Positions 10,987-19,668 of a DNA stretch of 64,000 nt are shown piece by piece. Positions within the stretch are counted from its first letter, which is position 1, and every line of letters starts with the position of its first letter. Source of the DNA: Candidatus Pantoea persica (lineage in GTDB: Bacteria; Pseudomonadota; Gammaproteobacteria; Enterobacterales; Enterobacteriaceae); assembly GCF_013753875.1 (NCBI RefSeq), contig NZ_SMDS01000019.1, forward strand, positions 62,001 through 126,000, in the 5' to 3' direction. The translations under genes were made by a program, and so were the position numbers. The notes below the pieces were generated by a model. The model searched no databases, was not told the DNA's origin, and was given only the letters and a program-made list of their open reading frames with translations.

Positions 10987-11541
10987 CCTCTGCAATACTG
11001 CCGCCAGCGCGGCGCGTAAATCTGCTATCACCGCTTCACGCGCTTCCCCCAGCTGTACCTGCACTATCGCGCCTTCCGCCAGCAGCATAATCTGACCCGT
11101 TTTCGCCCGCTCGTCCGCTGCCAGTCTGTCGGCAATCGCCTGCGCCATCTCCCGCTTGTGCTCACGCGCCTGCGCGCTGACCTCCGGCTGGCTGTCGCCC
11201 AGCTCGGCGCTGGCGTTGATAAAGGCGCAGCCGCGATAGTCCGCCTCAGCAAACCAGCTGTGTAGCGCGGCCGGCAGCGTCTCCAGCAGCGGCGCCGGTT
11301 CCGCCATCGCCTGGCGAAATCCCGCCATCCAGCGCTGATGGCTCTGAGCCAGCACCGCCAGAATCAGCTGATTTTTCGCTGGGAAGTGGCGGTAAAAGGT
11401 GACTTTAGTGACGCCCGCCGCGGCAATCACGCTGTCGATACCGGTAGCGCGTATGCCGTGCTGGTAGAACAGATGCTGCGCCGCGGTAAGGACACGGTCG
11501 CGGGCGGCGGCATCGGGATTGAAGTAGAGCGGAGTGAGCAT
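10978..11541 (-). CDS. TetR-family transcriptional regulator
   Basis: An intact 187-residue repressor. The N-terminal helix-turn-helix reads from about residue 14 ([16 protein letters not shown]) to [14 protein letters not shown], the TetR_N signature; the C-terminal ligand domain includes [15 protein letters not shown]. That region is typical of the AcrR/YbiH-like group whose ligands are unknown. It is divergent from the broken NTF2-like gene at 11648, and two palindromes lie in the 106 bases between them, so it probably controls itself and that gene. It is one of few accessory genes here without damage. Confidence 0.88.
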   Translation of the reverse strand: MLTPLYFNPDAAARDRVLTAAQHLFYQHGIRATGIDSVIAAAGVTKVTFYRHFPAKNQLILAVLAQSHQRWMAGFRQAMAEPAPLLETLPAALHSWFAEADYRGCAFINASAELGDSQPEVSAQAREHKREMAQAIADRLAADERAKTGQIMLLAEGAIVQVQLGEAREAVIADLRAALAAVLQRGA

Positions 11542-11563
11542 AGCGTGGCCTGTTAATTTTTTT

Positions 11564-11618
11564 GTAGACAGAATGGTCTACCTGCAGCAGAGTAAAGCAG
11601 GTAGACAACTCTGTCTAT
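11564..11618. promoter_or_regulatory. Twin TetR-type operators
   Basis: Two related inverted repeats lie in the divergent promoter region: GTAGAC-AGAATG-GTCTAC (11564-11581) and TAGACA-ACTC-TGTCTA (11602-11617). They share the half-site TAGAC and are 37-38 bases apart. TetR-family dimers bind such sites. Assignment to the neighbouring regulator is inference from position. Confidence 0.72.
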
Positions 11619-11647
11619 CCTGCTGAGCGGATCCACAGGAGATAACG

Positions 11648-12100
11648 ATGCTGCTATCCCCCTTTGACACGCAAAGCGCAAAACAAAAAGTGCGTATGGC
11701 GGAAGACGCCTGGAACAGCCGTGACCCGCTGCGGGTGTCGCAGGTTTACGCGCAGGAGACGCGCTGGCGCAACCGCAGTGAATTCGTGCAGGGCCGCGAC
11801 GCGGTGGTGGCTTTTCTGCGCCGCAAATGGGCGAAAGAGCCTGGACTATCGGCTGATTAAAGAGCTGTGGGCGCGGCACGACGACCGGCTAGCGGTGCGC
11901 TTTGCTTATGAGTGGATGACAGCGGCAACTGGTTTCGCAGCTTCGGCAATGAGAACTGGCGCTTCGGCGCGGATGGCCTGATGATTGAGCGCTTCGCCTG
12001 CATCAACGATCTGCCGATAGCGGCCAGCGAACGCCAGTTTCACTGGCCGCTTGGGCAACGCCCGGACGATCATCCGGGGCTGAGTGAGCTGGGACTGTAG
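11648..12100 (+). pseudogene. NTF2-like (DUF1348-type) protein, frameshifted
   Basis: The text [23 protein letters not shown] ... [28 protein letters not shown] is the start of the small SnoaL/NTF2-fold proteins of the DUF1348 type (about 150 residues). A one-base disruption near 11843 and another near 11915 throw it through all three frames. The ending ([26 protein letters not shown] ... [19 protein letters not shown]) is readable at 11912-12100. A good GGAG site precedes the ATG. Members often sit beside a TetR regulator as a single repressor-target pair. Biochemical function is unknown. Confidence 0.75.
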
Positions 12101-12103
12101 CTG

Positions 12104-12247
12104 TCAGCGCAGCGTGCGTTTGCGTCTGGCCTCGCACTTCGCCTGCAGTGGCGGCATGCTTCCTTCAAAGCCTGTCTCGGCGAGGGTGAAGGCGGAAAAA
12201 CTGAGCCAGTATTGCCACTGGCTCATCTGTGACGATGACTTTTTCAT
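12104..12247 (-). CDS. Small basic protein, 47 residues, hypothetical
   Basis: An open frame of 47 codons with a strong GGGAGG ribosome site seven bases before ATG 12247. The product starts MKKSSSQMSQWQYWLSFSAF and ends in a cluster of basic residues (KCEARRKRTLR). The family was not recognised. There is no clear membrane span; the middle is weakly amphipathic. It ends four bases from the stop of the converging NTF2-like pseudogene. The ribosome site and the basic tail favour a real gene, but there is no homology evidence. Confidence 0.45.
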   Translation of the reverse strand: MKKSSSQMSQWQYWLSFSAFTLAETGFEGSMPPLQAKCEARRKRTLR

Positions 12248-12372
12248 AGCGTACCTCCCGAAAGTTAACCGGGTTTAAACGGTGCACTATTCATGCCAGT
12301 CCGATCGCTCTCACAGCCACGGCGTTTGCTCCCGTTTTGCTACACTGTTGCGGCATTTTTGTGCAGGGGTGC

Positions 12373-12487
12373 TCAATGCTGGCGCGTGCGGCTGTAGCCC
12401 AGCGCCTTGTGACGTCGATGCTGCACCACCTTGCCGAGGCTGAAAAGGGAACAGTGCGGTAATAACGGCGAGAGTGACATAAATCAT
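12373..12487 (-). pseudogene. Tiny membrane protein, 37 codons, with a one-base insertion
   Basis: ATG 12487 follows an AGGAGG ribosome site and encodes MIYVTLAVITAL, a short hydrophobic stretch. Moving the frame by one base near 12450 (by the CCC/TTTT tracts) gives a continuation SLGKVVQHRRHKALGYSRTRQH ending in TGA at 12373. The span is 115 nt, exactly 38 codons plus one base. The unshifted frame runs on to 12311 in unlikely text. The reconstruction is mine and the family was not recognised. Confidence 0.4.
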
Positions 12488-12624
12488 TAAAGGCCTCCTG
12501 TTAGCAGCCGGTAGCGCGCCAGTTTGATAGAAATCAGGGCGAGAAAACAACCTGCTTTTTGTTACTTTACTGATTATTTATGCTTTGTTTCTGCCAGGAA
12601 TAAAGCGTTACAGATGAGGCAAGA

Positions 12625-13653
12625 ATGCGATATCGGAACATTCCGCTACTGATAACAGCGGCCTGCGCGCTGAGCGCCTGCGATCTCTCGCCCGTGCCGC
12701 AGGCAATGGTGCTGGAAGGCAAAACCATGGGCACGGTATGGCGCGTGACACTGGCCGGCGTCGACGCCACGCGCCGCTACGCCCTGCAGCAGGCGATCCA
12801 GCAGCAGCTAGACGCCGACGATGGTACGCTGTCGACCTGGAAACCTGACTCGATGCTGTCGCAGTTCAACCGCTATCAGGGCGAGGCGCCGCAGCCGATC
12901 AGCGCCGATATGGCGGATATCGTCACCGCAGCGCTGCACATCGGCGCGCAAACCGGCGGCGCGATGGATATCACCGTCGGCCCGCTGGTGAACCTGTGGG
13001 GGTTCGGTCCGACAAAGCAGCCAGCACAGACGCCGACGGTGGCGCAGATCGCGGCGGCGAAGGCGCAGACCGGCCTGCAGCATCTGCGCGTGATCGAAAC
13101 GGCGCAAGGGCAGTGGCTGCAAAAAGATCTGCCCGGCCTCTATGTCGATCTCTCCACCATGGGCGAAGGTTACGCCACTGACCATCTGGCGCGCCTGATG
13201 GAGCGCGAGGGGATCAATAACTATCTGGTTTCTGTGGGCGGCGCCGTGCTGAGCCGCGGCCAGAATGCGCAGGGCAACCCTTGGCGCGTGGCAATCCAGA
13301 AACCGACCGACCGCGAAAACGCCGTGCAGGCGCGCGTCGACCTGCAGGGACACGGCATCAGCACCTCAGGCAGCTATCGCAACTATTATGAACTGGACGG
13401 CAAACGCATTTCGCACGTGATCGATCCCGTTACCGGCCGGCCGATTGAGCATAAGCTGGTCTCCGCTACGGTGATCGCTACCACGGCGCTGGAGGCGGAC
13501 GGCTGGGATACGGGGCTGATGGTGCTAGGCAGCGACAAGGCGAAGGCGCTGGCGCTGAAGCAACATCTGGCGGTCTACCTGATCAGCAAAGAGGGTGACA
13601 GGTTCATCAGCTGGATGTCGCCACAGTTCGCCGCCTTTTTGCTTTTTGATTGA
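12625..13653 (+). CDS. apbE: FAD:protein FMN transferase ApbE, lipoprotein
   Basis: Transfers FMN from FAD to threonines of target flavoproteins such as RnfD/RnfG and NqrB/C in the periplasm. The product has 342 residues. A lipoprotein signal ends in the lipobox LSAC at residues 17-20. Family blocks are present in order: GTVWRV, WGFGP, LYVDLSTMGEGYATD, GGAVLSRGQN, GISTSGSYRNYYELDGKRISHVIDP and the C-terminal ADGWDTGLMVLG. All match E. coli ApbE closely. As in E. coli, it is followed by alkB (here broken). No damage was seen. Confidence 0.95.
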   Translation: MRYRNIPLLITAACALSACDLSPVPQAMVLEGKTMGTVWRVTLAGVDATRRYALQQAIQQQLDADDGTLSTWKPDSMLSQFNRYQGEAPQPISADMADIVTAALHIGAQTGGAMDITVGPLVNLWGFGPTKQPAQTPTVAQIAAAKAQTGLQHLRVIETAQGQWLQKDLPGLYVDLSTMGEGYATDHLARLMEREGINNYLVSVGGAVLSRGQNAQGNPWRVAIQKPTDRENAVQARVDLQGHGISTSGSYRNYYELDGKRISHVIDPVTGRPIEHKLVSATVIATTALEADGWDTGLMVLGSDKAKALALKQHLAVYLISKEGDRFISWMSPQFAAFLLFD

Positions 13654-13681
13654 CAGCAAGTAACCACGCAAGGGGGGAGTT

Positions 13682-14304
13682 ATGCTCGATCTGTTTGGCG
13701 ATGAGGCGCCTTGGCAGGAACCGCTGGCCGACGGCGCAGCGATTCTGCGCCGTCGCGCGCGCGAGGCGGCGCCCGCGCTGCTGGAGGCGATTGCGGCGGT
13801 GGCGCAGCAGAATCCGTTTCACCATCGCATCACGCCATGTGGCCACCGCATGTCTGTGGCGATGACCAACTGCGGGGATTTCGGCTGGTCGAGCGACGCA
13901 CGAGGCTATCAGTATACCGAGCAGGATGCGGAAAACGGCCGCCGCTGTTTCGCCAGCTGGCGCTCGACTGCGCGCGCGAGGCGGGCTTTCCAGGCTTCCA
14001 GCCCGACGCCTGCTTAATCAATCGCTACGAGCCGGGCGCGAAGCTGACGCTGCATCAGGACAAAGATGAGAAAGATCTGCGCCAGCCCATCTTCTCCGTG
14101 TCGTTGGGGCTGCCTGCGGTGTTTCAGTTCGGCTGCTTTGCGCGCGGCGACGCCACGCAGCGCGTGCTGCTGGAGCACGGCGACTTAGTGGTATGGGGCG
14201 GCCCGTCGCGCCTGCGCTACCACGGCATTCTGCCGCTCAAGCCCGGCGTTTATCCGCAGGTGGGCGCGTTTCGCTATAACCTCACCTTTCGCCGCGCCTT
14301 TTAG
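13682..14304 (+). pseudogene. alkB: alkB remnant, DNA/RNA demethylase
   Basis: AlkB is the Fe(II)/2-oxoglutarate dioxygenase that removes 1-methyladenine and 3-methylcytosine lesions. The N-terminus MLDLFGDEAPWQEPL and MSVAMTNCGDFGW match E. coli. Between about 13930 and 13945 a small deletion shifts the frame. The second half then reads on in the other frame (AREAGFPGFQPDACLINRYEPGAKLTLHQDKDE ... YHGILPLKPGVYP) to TAG 14304. The iron ligands HQD and the distal His, and the 2-oxoglutarate arginine region (RYNLTFR), are spelled out but out of frame with the start. ada, which precedes alkB in E. coli, is absent. Confidence 0.92.
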
Positions 14305-14387
14305 GGACGGCGCGACTGCGAATAACTATTGCTATCATTCCGAATCGCTTTACACTGCTGGCTGCTTTTCTGACTTCTGGAACCGTT

Positions 14388-16020
14388 ATGGCGTTGCTTA
14401 ACGTTGTTTTTCGCCAGTTTTGCTGGCCTTTTATCGGCGTCCTGCTGCTAACGCTGCTTAGCGCCGTGCTCGGCATCGCCATGATCGCCTACACCAACAG
14501 TGAAATGCTCGCGGCCATCAATACCTCCTATGCGGTTCTGCCAGGCTTTCTGCTGCAGCTGGCGCTGACAATGCTGTGACATCAGTTTGTCTGGCGGCTG
14601 TGCGGGGAGTTTATCAAGCGCATTCTCGACACCCGCGTCGAGCGGCTGGAGCAGATCGGCAACGTGCAGCTGCTGGCCGGGCTGACCAGCGACGTTCGCG
14701 CCATCACCATCGCCTTCGTTCGCCTGCCGGAGCTGATTCAGGGCATCATCATTACGCTGGGCAGCGCCCTCTATCTCGCTTGACTGTCGCCGAAAATGCT
14801 GCTGGTTTCCAGCCTGTGGATGGCGGTGACGCTGGTGGGCGGCTGGTTACTGGTGTCGCGCGTTTATCTCCATATGGCGAAGCTGCGCGAGGTAGAGGAC
14901 GATCTCTACCGCGACTTTCAGAGCATCACTGAAGGTCGCAAAGAGCTGCACCTTAACCGCGAGCGCGCCCAGCTGATCTACGAAACCGTCTATCAGGAGG
15001 ATGCGAAAGCGTATCGCCACCATATCGTGCTCGCTGATACCGACCACCTCAGCGCGGTGAACTGGTCGAATATTATGACGCTCGGCGCTATCGGCATGGT
15101 GTTCTTTATGGCGAACAGCCTCGCGGCTGGGCCAACACCTCCGTAGCGGCGACTTTCTCGCTGACGCTGCTGTTCCTGCGCACGCCGCTGCTCTTGGCGG
15201 TCAGCGCGCTGCCGACACTGCTCAGCGCCCAGGTGGCGTTCCGCAAGCTCAAAACCTTCGACCTCGCGCCCTGGCCGGAGGGATTTCATATGCTCCCGCC
15301 GCTGGCGGAGTGGTAAACGCTGGAGCTGCGCGACGTCTGCTTTCACTACGGGCAAAACGGCTTTACGGTGGGCCCGATCAACCTGACGCTGCGGCGCGGC
15401 GAGCTAGTGTTTCTTATCGGTGGCAACGGCAGGGGCAAATCGACGCTGGCGATGCTGTTAACTGGCCTCTACCAGACGCAAAGCGGTACGCTGCTGCTCG
15501 ACGGCAAGCCCGTTGGCGCAGACGCGCTTGATCACTGGCGCAAACATTTCTCCGCGGTGTTCACCGACGTGCACCTGTTCGAGCGCTTGATTGGCCGCGA
15601 GGGCGTGCCCGTTAATCTGAAGCTGGTGCAGGCGTGGCTGGAACGGCTGAAAATGCAGGAAAAGCTGAAAATCGAGGGCAATAAAATCCTCAACCTGCAG
15701 CTGTCGAAAGGGCAGAGCAGGTGGCTGGTGATGCTGCTGGCGGCGGAGGAGCGTGACATGCTGCTGCTGGACGAGTGGGAGGCGGATCAGGATCCCCACA
15801 TCCGCTGTGTCTTCTACCGCGAGCTGCTGCCGTGGCTGCAGGCGTCGGGCAAAACCGTTTTCGCCATCAGTCATGATGACCACTACTTTATCCATGTGAT
15901 CGCCTGCTGGATATGTGCGACGGCAAGCTGAGAGAGCTGACCGGCCGCGAGCGCGAAATGGCGACGCTAGATGCGGTGCAGCGCACGGAGAGCGCTTATC
16001 CGATGAACGAAAAAGCTTAG
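14388..16020 (+). pseudogene. yojI: yojI remnant, ABC exporter
   Basis: YojI is a one-chain (membrane plus ATPase) exporter linked to microcin J25 efflux through TolC. Successive helices and the ATPase domain can be followed to the end. Stops lie at TGA 14577 and TGA near 14781, with frame changes near 15130 and 15895. The ATPase half (15368-15931) retains a Walker [10 protein letters not shown], a signature-like LSKGQ and [12 protein letters not shown] for Walker B. The total of 1,633 bases fits the 547-codon family, so the gene died by point changes rather than by large deletion. Confidence 0.93.
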
Positions 16021-16124
16021 CGGAAAGAAGCAGTGGCCCGCCTCGGCGGCCCGGCTTAAGCTAGCCTGCAGCAAAAACAGCGTTTTTTGCCTCCCTGGAC
16101 TATTTTCTGTCGTCTTGTGTTTAT

Positions 16125-16159
16125 ACCGGCTCAGCCCCTTTGCTGCGCCGGTTTTTTTA
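16125..16159 (+). terminator. Rho-independent terminator after yojI
   Basis: ACCGGC (16125-16130), a 16-base loop containing a shorter internal stem, GCCGGT (16147-16152), then a T-run to 16158. It terminates plus-strand transcription from yojI. Confidence 0.7.
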
Positions 16160-16425
16160 TTGTCGGGAAGCGGGTGCGTCAGCAGCGTCAGCACCCGCTC
16201 GTCGCAGAACTGAAACCGTGCCTCCAGCCGCGTGCCGACGCTGAACGCCTCGCTGAAGGGATGCGTCAGGCTGAGGGACGCCTTTTGCGCCGACAGATCG
16301 ATCGCCACACCAGCGCCGCCTGATGACAATCCATCGGCTGATGCAGCTGCCGGCCACAGCGTCTTATACAGGCTCTCTTTCAGAGAAAACAGCAGCGGTG
16401 CGGCGGCGGGCCGTCGGGCAGGCAT
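16160..16425 (-). pseudogene. EntD/Sfp-type phosphopantetheinyl transferase remnant
   Basis: The motif LLFSLKESLYKTLWPA (about 16360-16400) is the conserved magnesium- and CoA-binding block of EntD-type transferases, which activate carrier proteins of siderophore synthesis. The usual C-terminal text follows (RLEARFQFCDERVLTLLTHPLP). The N-terminal two thirds, including the SISHC block, are missing; upstream only DPPLFRRLLPA (about 16460-16490) recalls the family start. The reading frame runs on past the family end to 15967. It is a truncated remnant, and no other enterobactin gene is in view. Confidence 0.65.
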
Positions 16426-16642
16426 AGAGATAGCGCTGAACAGCAGCAGGTTAGTTGGGCAGGCAGAAGGCGGCGGAACAGCGGCGGGTCAGTCAGACGC
16501 GTGTATATCAGTGGAGCAGCGACGTGTTTTCCGGACGAACGTTTGGGTGGCGGGGCGGTAGCGGATGAGTCAGGGGATCGGTTCAGGCGGCGCGGCTAAG
16601 AGTCGGGAAGGGGTCTGACGAGGCCGCCAGCGGCACGGCAGG

Positions 16643-16665
16643 AAAAAGGCCGCCCATCGGCGGCC
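16643..16665 (-). terminator. Rho-independent terminator of the 27-residue ORF
   Basis: On the minus strand GGCCGCC, loop GATG, GGCGGCC, then TTTTT. It starts five bases after the stop of the small ORF at 16670-16753, which supports that ORF as a free-standing gene. Confidence 0.75.
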
Positions 16666-16669
16666 CTGC

Positions 16670-16753
16670 TCATTGCTTTTTCTGATCTGGCTCCGGACGT
16701 TTGTCGCCCGATTCCGGTGTGTTATTGGGATCGTTTTTTTCGATGTAATGCAT
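16670..16753 (-). CDS. 27-residue hydrophilic peptide, hypothetical
   Basis: ATG 16753 lies directly after a strong AGGAGGAAAG ribosome site. The product begins MHYIEKNDPNNTPESGDKRP and ends in EPDQKKQ: very hydrophilic, rich in Asp/Glu, Lys, Asn and Pro, and probably disordered. The stop is followed at once by a good terminator. A compact unit of ribosome site, ORF and terminator is what real small-protein genes look like. The family was not recognised. It lies apart from its neighbours, between the entD-like remnant and other small ORFs. Confidence 0.6.
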   Translation of the reverse strand: MHYIEKNDPNNTPESGDKRPEPDQKKQ

Positions 16754-16777
16754 AAACTTTCCTCCTTTTCCTTTTGC

Positions 16778-16993
16778 CTAGGTAAACATCAGTATAGACC
16801 ATATTGCCGACGCGCAGGCGCAAGGCGCCATCCCAGGGCCACGCCCGGTAGGGCGCATTAACGAAACCGGCCGCCAGCAGAACAGAGCCGGGAAGCAGAA
16901 AGCCCCTATTCTGCTTCCCGCCGCCCCCCCCAGCACCCGTAGTATCAGACCGGCAGTTAGCCGCGACAGCGCCAGCAGCGAAAAGGTCAGCAT
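16778..16993 (-). CDS. Possible small membrane protein, 71 codons
   Basis: ATG 16993 follows GGGGAGAGG, a strong ribosome site. The first 25 residues (MLTFSLLALSRLTAGLILRV) are hydrophobic. Beyond a run of eight Gs at 16922-16929 (read as C on the plus strand) the text becomes less protein-like, so the original frame may have slipped there. It lies just downstream of the ORF at 17021-17179. The family was not recognised. Confidence 0.35.
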   Translation of the reverse strand: MLTFSLLALSRLTAGLILRVLGGAAGSRIGAFCFPALFCWRPVSLMRPTGRGPGMAPCACASAIWSILMFT

Positions 16994-17020
16994 CAAACCT
17001 CTCCCCGAAAAGCGTTCAGG

Positions 17021-17179
17021 TTACAGCATGCGCGTCTGAGCGCACAGTATCGACGCAAAAAAAGATAAGCCGTAACCGGCATACAGAAAGGCGCGCCGTT
17101 GGCTGCCCGCGGCATACATCAGCGCGAGGATCCCGGCGAACAGCATGGGAAGTGCCAGCAGGATAAAAACATCCATCAT
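17021..17179 (-). CDS. Possible 52-residue two-helix membrane protein
   Basis: From ATG 17179 the product MMDVFILLALPMLFAGILAL continues through a basic loop (GSQRRA) into a second hydrophobic stretch (FLYAGYGLSFFASILCAQ). There is no strong ribosome site before the first ATG; a longer frame begins at 17242. Hydrophobic-loop-hydrophobic design and tandem placement with the next ORF suggest a small membrane protein pair. Function unknown. Confidence 0.35.
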   Translation of the reverse strand: MMDVFILLALPMLFAGILALMYAAGSQRRAFLYAGYGLSFFASILCAQTRML

Positions 17180-17315
17180 TTTTTCGGTAAAGCGGGGCGC
17201 GAAGGGTGCGTACAGCTTCAATCTGCGCGAAAGGGAACACACATCGCTATCGCGCCGGCAAAGCTTCAGGGTCTGAACGGGCGGGCAGAAAGGCGCGGCG
17301 GCAGAGCGCAGGCAT

Positions 17316-17340
17316 AAAAAAAAACAGCCTTAACAGGCTG
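17316..17340 (-). terminator. Terminator of the tRNA-Pro gene
   Basis: On the minus strand CAGCCT, loop GTTA, AGGCTG, then a run of nine Ts, starting 17 bases after the tRNA 3' end. Confidence 0.85.
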
Positions 17341-17356
17341 CTTTAGTTGAGAATTT

Positions 17357-17433
17357 TGGTCGGCACGAGAGGATTTGAACCTCCGCCCCCTGACACCCCA
17401 TGACAGTGCGCTACCAGGCTGCGCTACGTGCCG
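17357..17433 (-). tRNA. proL: tRNA-Pro, anticodon GGG
   Basis: 77 nt on the minus strand with a CGGCACG/CGTGCCG acceptor stem, GGTTCAAATCC T-arm, encoded ACCA end and the anticodon loop read as CATGGGGTG around GGG. It matches E. coli proL, which lies in the same neighbourhood beside yejM. No mismatches were noticed in the stems. It reads CCC and, by wobble, CCU codons. Confidence 0.96.
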
Positions 17434-17504
17434 AACAGTGGAGTTTAGTCTACTGTTTCTTCGGCGGAATGCAAGCAGCTGGCGTCTAACTGCCTCATAA
17501 TTAA

Positions 17505-19260
17505 TCAGTTAGCGATAAAGCGCTTCTCTTCCGTCAGCACCTGCAGCAGTAACGCCAGCTGCGGCCGGTGCTCCTGCAGGCGATTTCCCTGCGCATCATA
17601 GGCGTGATAGCTGTCGTTATTGTTGAGCATCAGCGTCACCTGCGGCGGCGTCACTACCAGGCGGTTATCTTCGCTGCTGGCCACCCAGTTGTGGCGGCGC
17701 TGCGCGGCAAAGAGATCCTCTCCCTGCGAATAGTTCACCGGGCTGGTGCGCACGTGCAGCAGGCGCTGCATCAGCGTCGCCATCACGTCCTGATGATCGG
17801 TTAGGCGTTCGATGGTCTGAGCCGGCGTATCGGGCTAGTGGATCACCAGCGGCATCTGCAGGTTGGCGCGGTTGCCTGCGCTTTCGACGTTGCCTTCCAA
17901 CGCCACTCCCTGCTGCGCGGTGATCACCACCTCGGTATTTTTCAGCAGGTCGCGCTGCTGCAGGGCGGCGAGCGCGTTATGGATCTGCTCATCGATCGCC
18001 GCGGCCTGACGCTGATAGCTGCGCTAACGTGTTTTCGCCGTCGCGCCGCTGAGATCGACGCCGTCCAGCGCCTGCCATGAGAACCACGGAGTGCCGTCGC
18101 CTTTCTGGCTGCTGAGCCAGTTTTGCCACTGCGTCACCGTGCTGGCGTTGTTCTGGCGATCGGTCGCCGTCAGCGTATAGTCCGCCAACAGCGCCTGACG
18201 ATAGAGCGGCTGGTTAAAGCCCTCGGAAGAGAAGAGCCCGAACTGATAGCCCTGCGTGCTCAGTGCCCCCAGCTGCACCGATGGCATACGCGCCGACAGC
18301 ACGCCATCCATATAGCTGGCGGAAATGCCGTAGAAACAGGCCGAACGGCCCTTTTTCCGCCATGTCGCCCGTGCTGAAGTGCTATGTAAAGCGCACGTTG
18401 TCGATGGCGAACTTGTTAAGCTTCGGCAGGGGTTGCGCCATATTGCCGCCGTTCAGCCCTTTAACCGTAATCACCAGCAGGTTGTTGCGTGTGCCGCCGT
18501 CGCGGAAGGTGATGTCGCTAAGCGGATACTGCACCGAGAGCGTTTCCGGATCGCCCTGCTGGATCAACCGCTGCTTGTAGGCCTGCGCGTCCAGCAGGCC
18601 GTGGCGCTCAAGGAAGCGCCGCGCGGTCATCGGATAAGAGAGCGGCAGGTTAGCGCGCTGCATGGTAATGGGGCGATAGAAGTTGGCGTCGGCCCAGATA
18701 TAGAGCAGATGGCTGGCGAAAAAGGCGCTGATAAACAGCGCCGCCAGCGGTTTGCCGAACGAGCGCCGGTTCAGGCTGCGCAGCTTCTGCCAGCTCCAGG
18801 TGGCAAACAGCATCTCCACCAGAAAAATCAGCGGCACGCTGATAAACATCAGCTGCCAGTCGCGCGCCATCTCGCTTTGATCGGGGTTGATCACCAGCTC
18901 CCACACCACCGGGTTCAGGTGCAGATGGAAGCGGTTGAACACCGCACTGTCCACCATAATCAGCGTCAGCCCGGCGGTGGCGATAATCGCCGACAGCACG
19001 CGCAGCAGCCGCTGCGACATCACCACAAAGGTTAGCGGAAAGATCGCCAGCAGATAAACGGCGAACACAATAAAGCTGAAGTGGCCGAGCCAGCTGCTGA
19101 AGGCGTAAATGCGTCCAGTCAGCGAGGCGGGCCAGTCGGCGACCAACAGATAGCGGCTGCCTAAAATCAACGCGAAGAAAATATTAAACAGAGCAAACCA
19201 GTGCCCCCAACTGATCATCTGGGACACTTTTTCGCGGTAGCGCTGCCGGTTGGTTACCAT
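17505..19260 (-). pseudogene. yejM: lapC/yejM cut after its membrane domain
   Basis: YejM (PbgA/LapC) is an inner-membrane protein that restrains LpxC degradation by LapB/FtsH and so sets lipopolysaccharide synthesis. From ATG 19260 the first 292 codons are open and match E. coli closely, covering the five N-terminal helices and linker. A TAG at about 18382 (NVRFT-stop) ends it. The sulfatase-like periplasmic domain beyond is readable in pieces (MDGVLSARMPS ... ALLLQVLTEEKRFIAN) but is broken by frameshifts near 18345 and by TAGs near 18025 and 17836. In E. coli the membrane domain is the essential part. The open N-terminal ORF may therefore still be made and useful, so 'pseudogene' describes the full-length protein only. 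Confidence 0.9.
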
Positions 19261-19282
19261 AGTATGCGGTCAAATCAGCTGA

Positions 19283-19510
19283 TTAATGGGCATTGTCGTC
19301 GCGAACGGAGACCTGCAGGGCTTCCGCAAAAGATCGGGCGAGCGAGCGGCGCTGCGCCGGCGCTACATCGCTGTTGATCACGTTGGTCACCATATTCCCT
19401 AGCACCATCAGGGGAAGGTCTGTGGGCGCGTTGTCTTTCTGCAGCACCTGAGCCAGTTGCGCAAGGAGTTTCTCTACGCGTTCGTCGCTGTAGCGGGATG
19501 ATTGTGGCAT
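19283..19510 (-). CDS. yejL: YejL family protein
   Basis: Intact 75-residue DUF1414 protein, the same length as E. coli YejL, with [15 protein letters not shown] and [22 protein letters not shown]. Function is not established; it is helical and dimeric in known family members. It is cotranscribed with yejM, 22 bases upstream of the yejM start, and divergent from yejK. Confidence 0.93.
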   Translation of the reverse strand: MPQSSRYSDERVEKLLAQLAQVLQKDNAPTDLPLMVLGNMVTNVINSDVAPAQRRSLARSFAEALQVSVRDDNAH

Positions 19511-19668
19511 ATCGTCGACTAATCTCGTTTCAAAAGGCGATATAGTACCGTAACAACAGGGTTTTTACCGCAATTTTATCGAAAGCGCATCGATCGCCTC
19601 GCGCATGGAGTTGAAAGCCGGTGCGGGCGGTGTTTGAATACGCGCCTAAACTAAAAGGAGAGTCTACC

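Noticed and set aside
12084..12278. A plus-strand frame overlapping the end of the NTF2-like gene.
   Set aside because: It opposes the better-supported 47-codon ORF with a strong ribosome site and has no start signal of its own.
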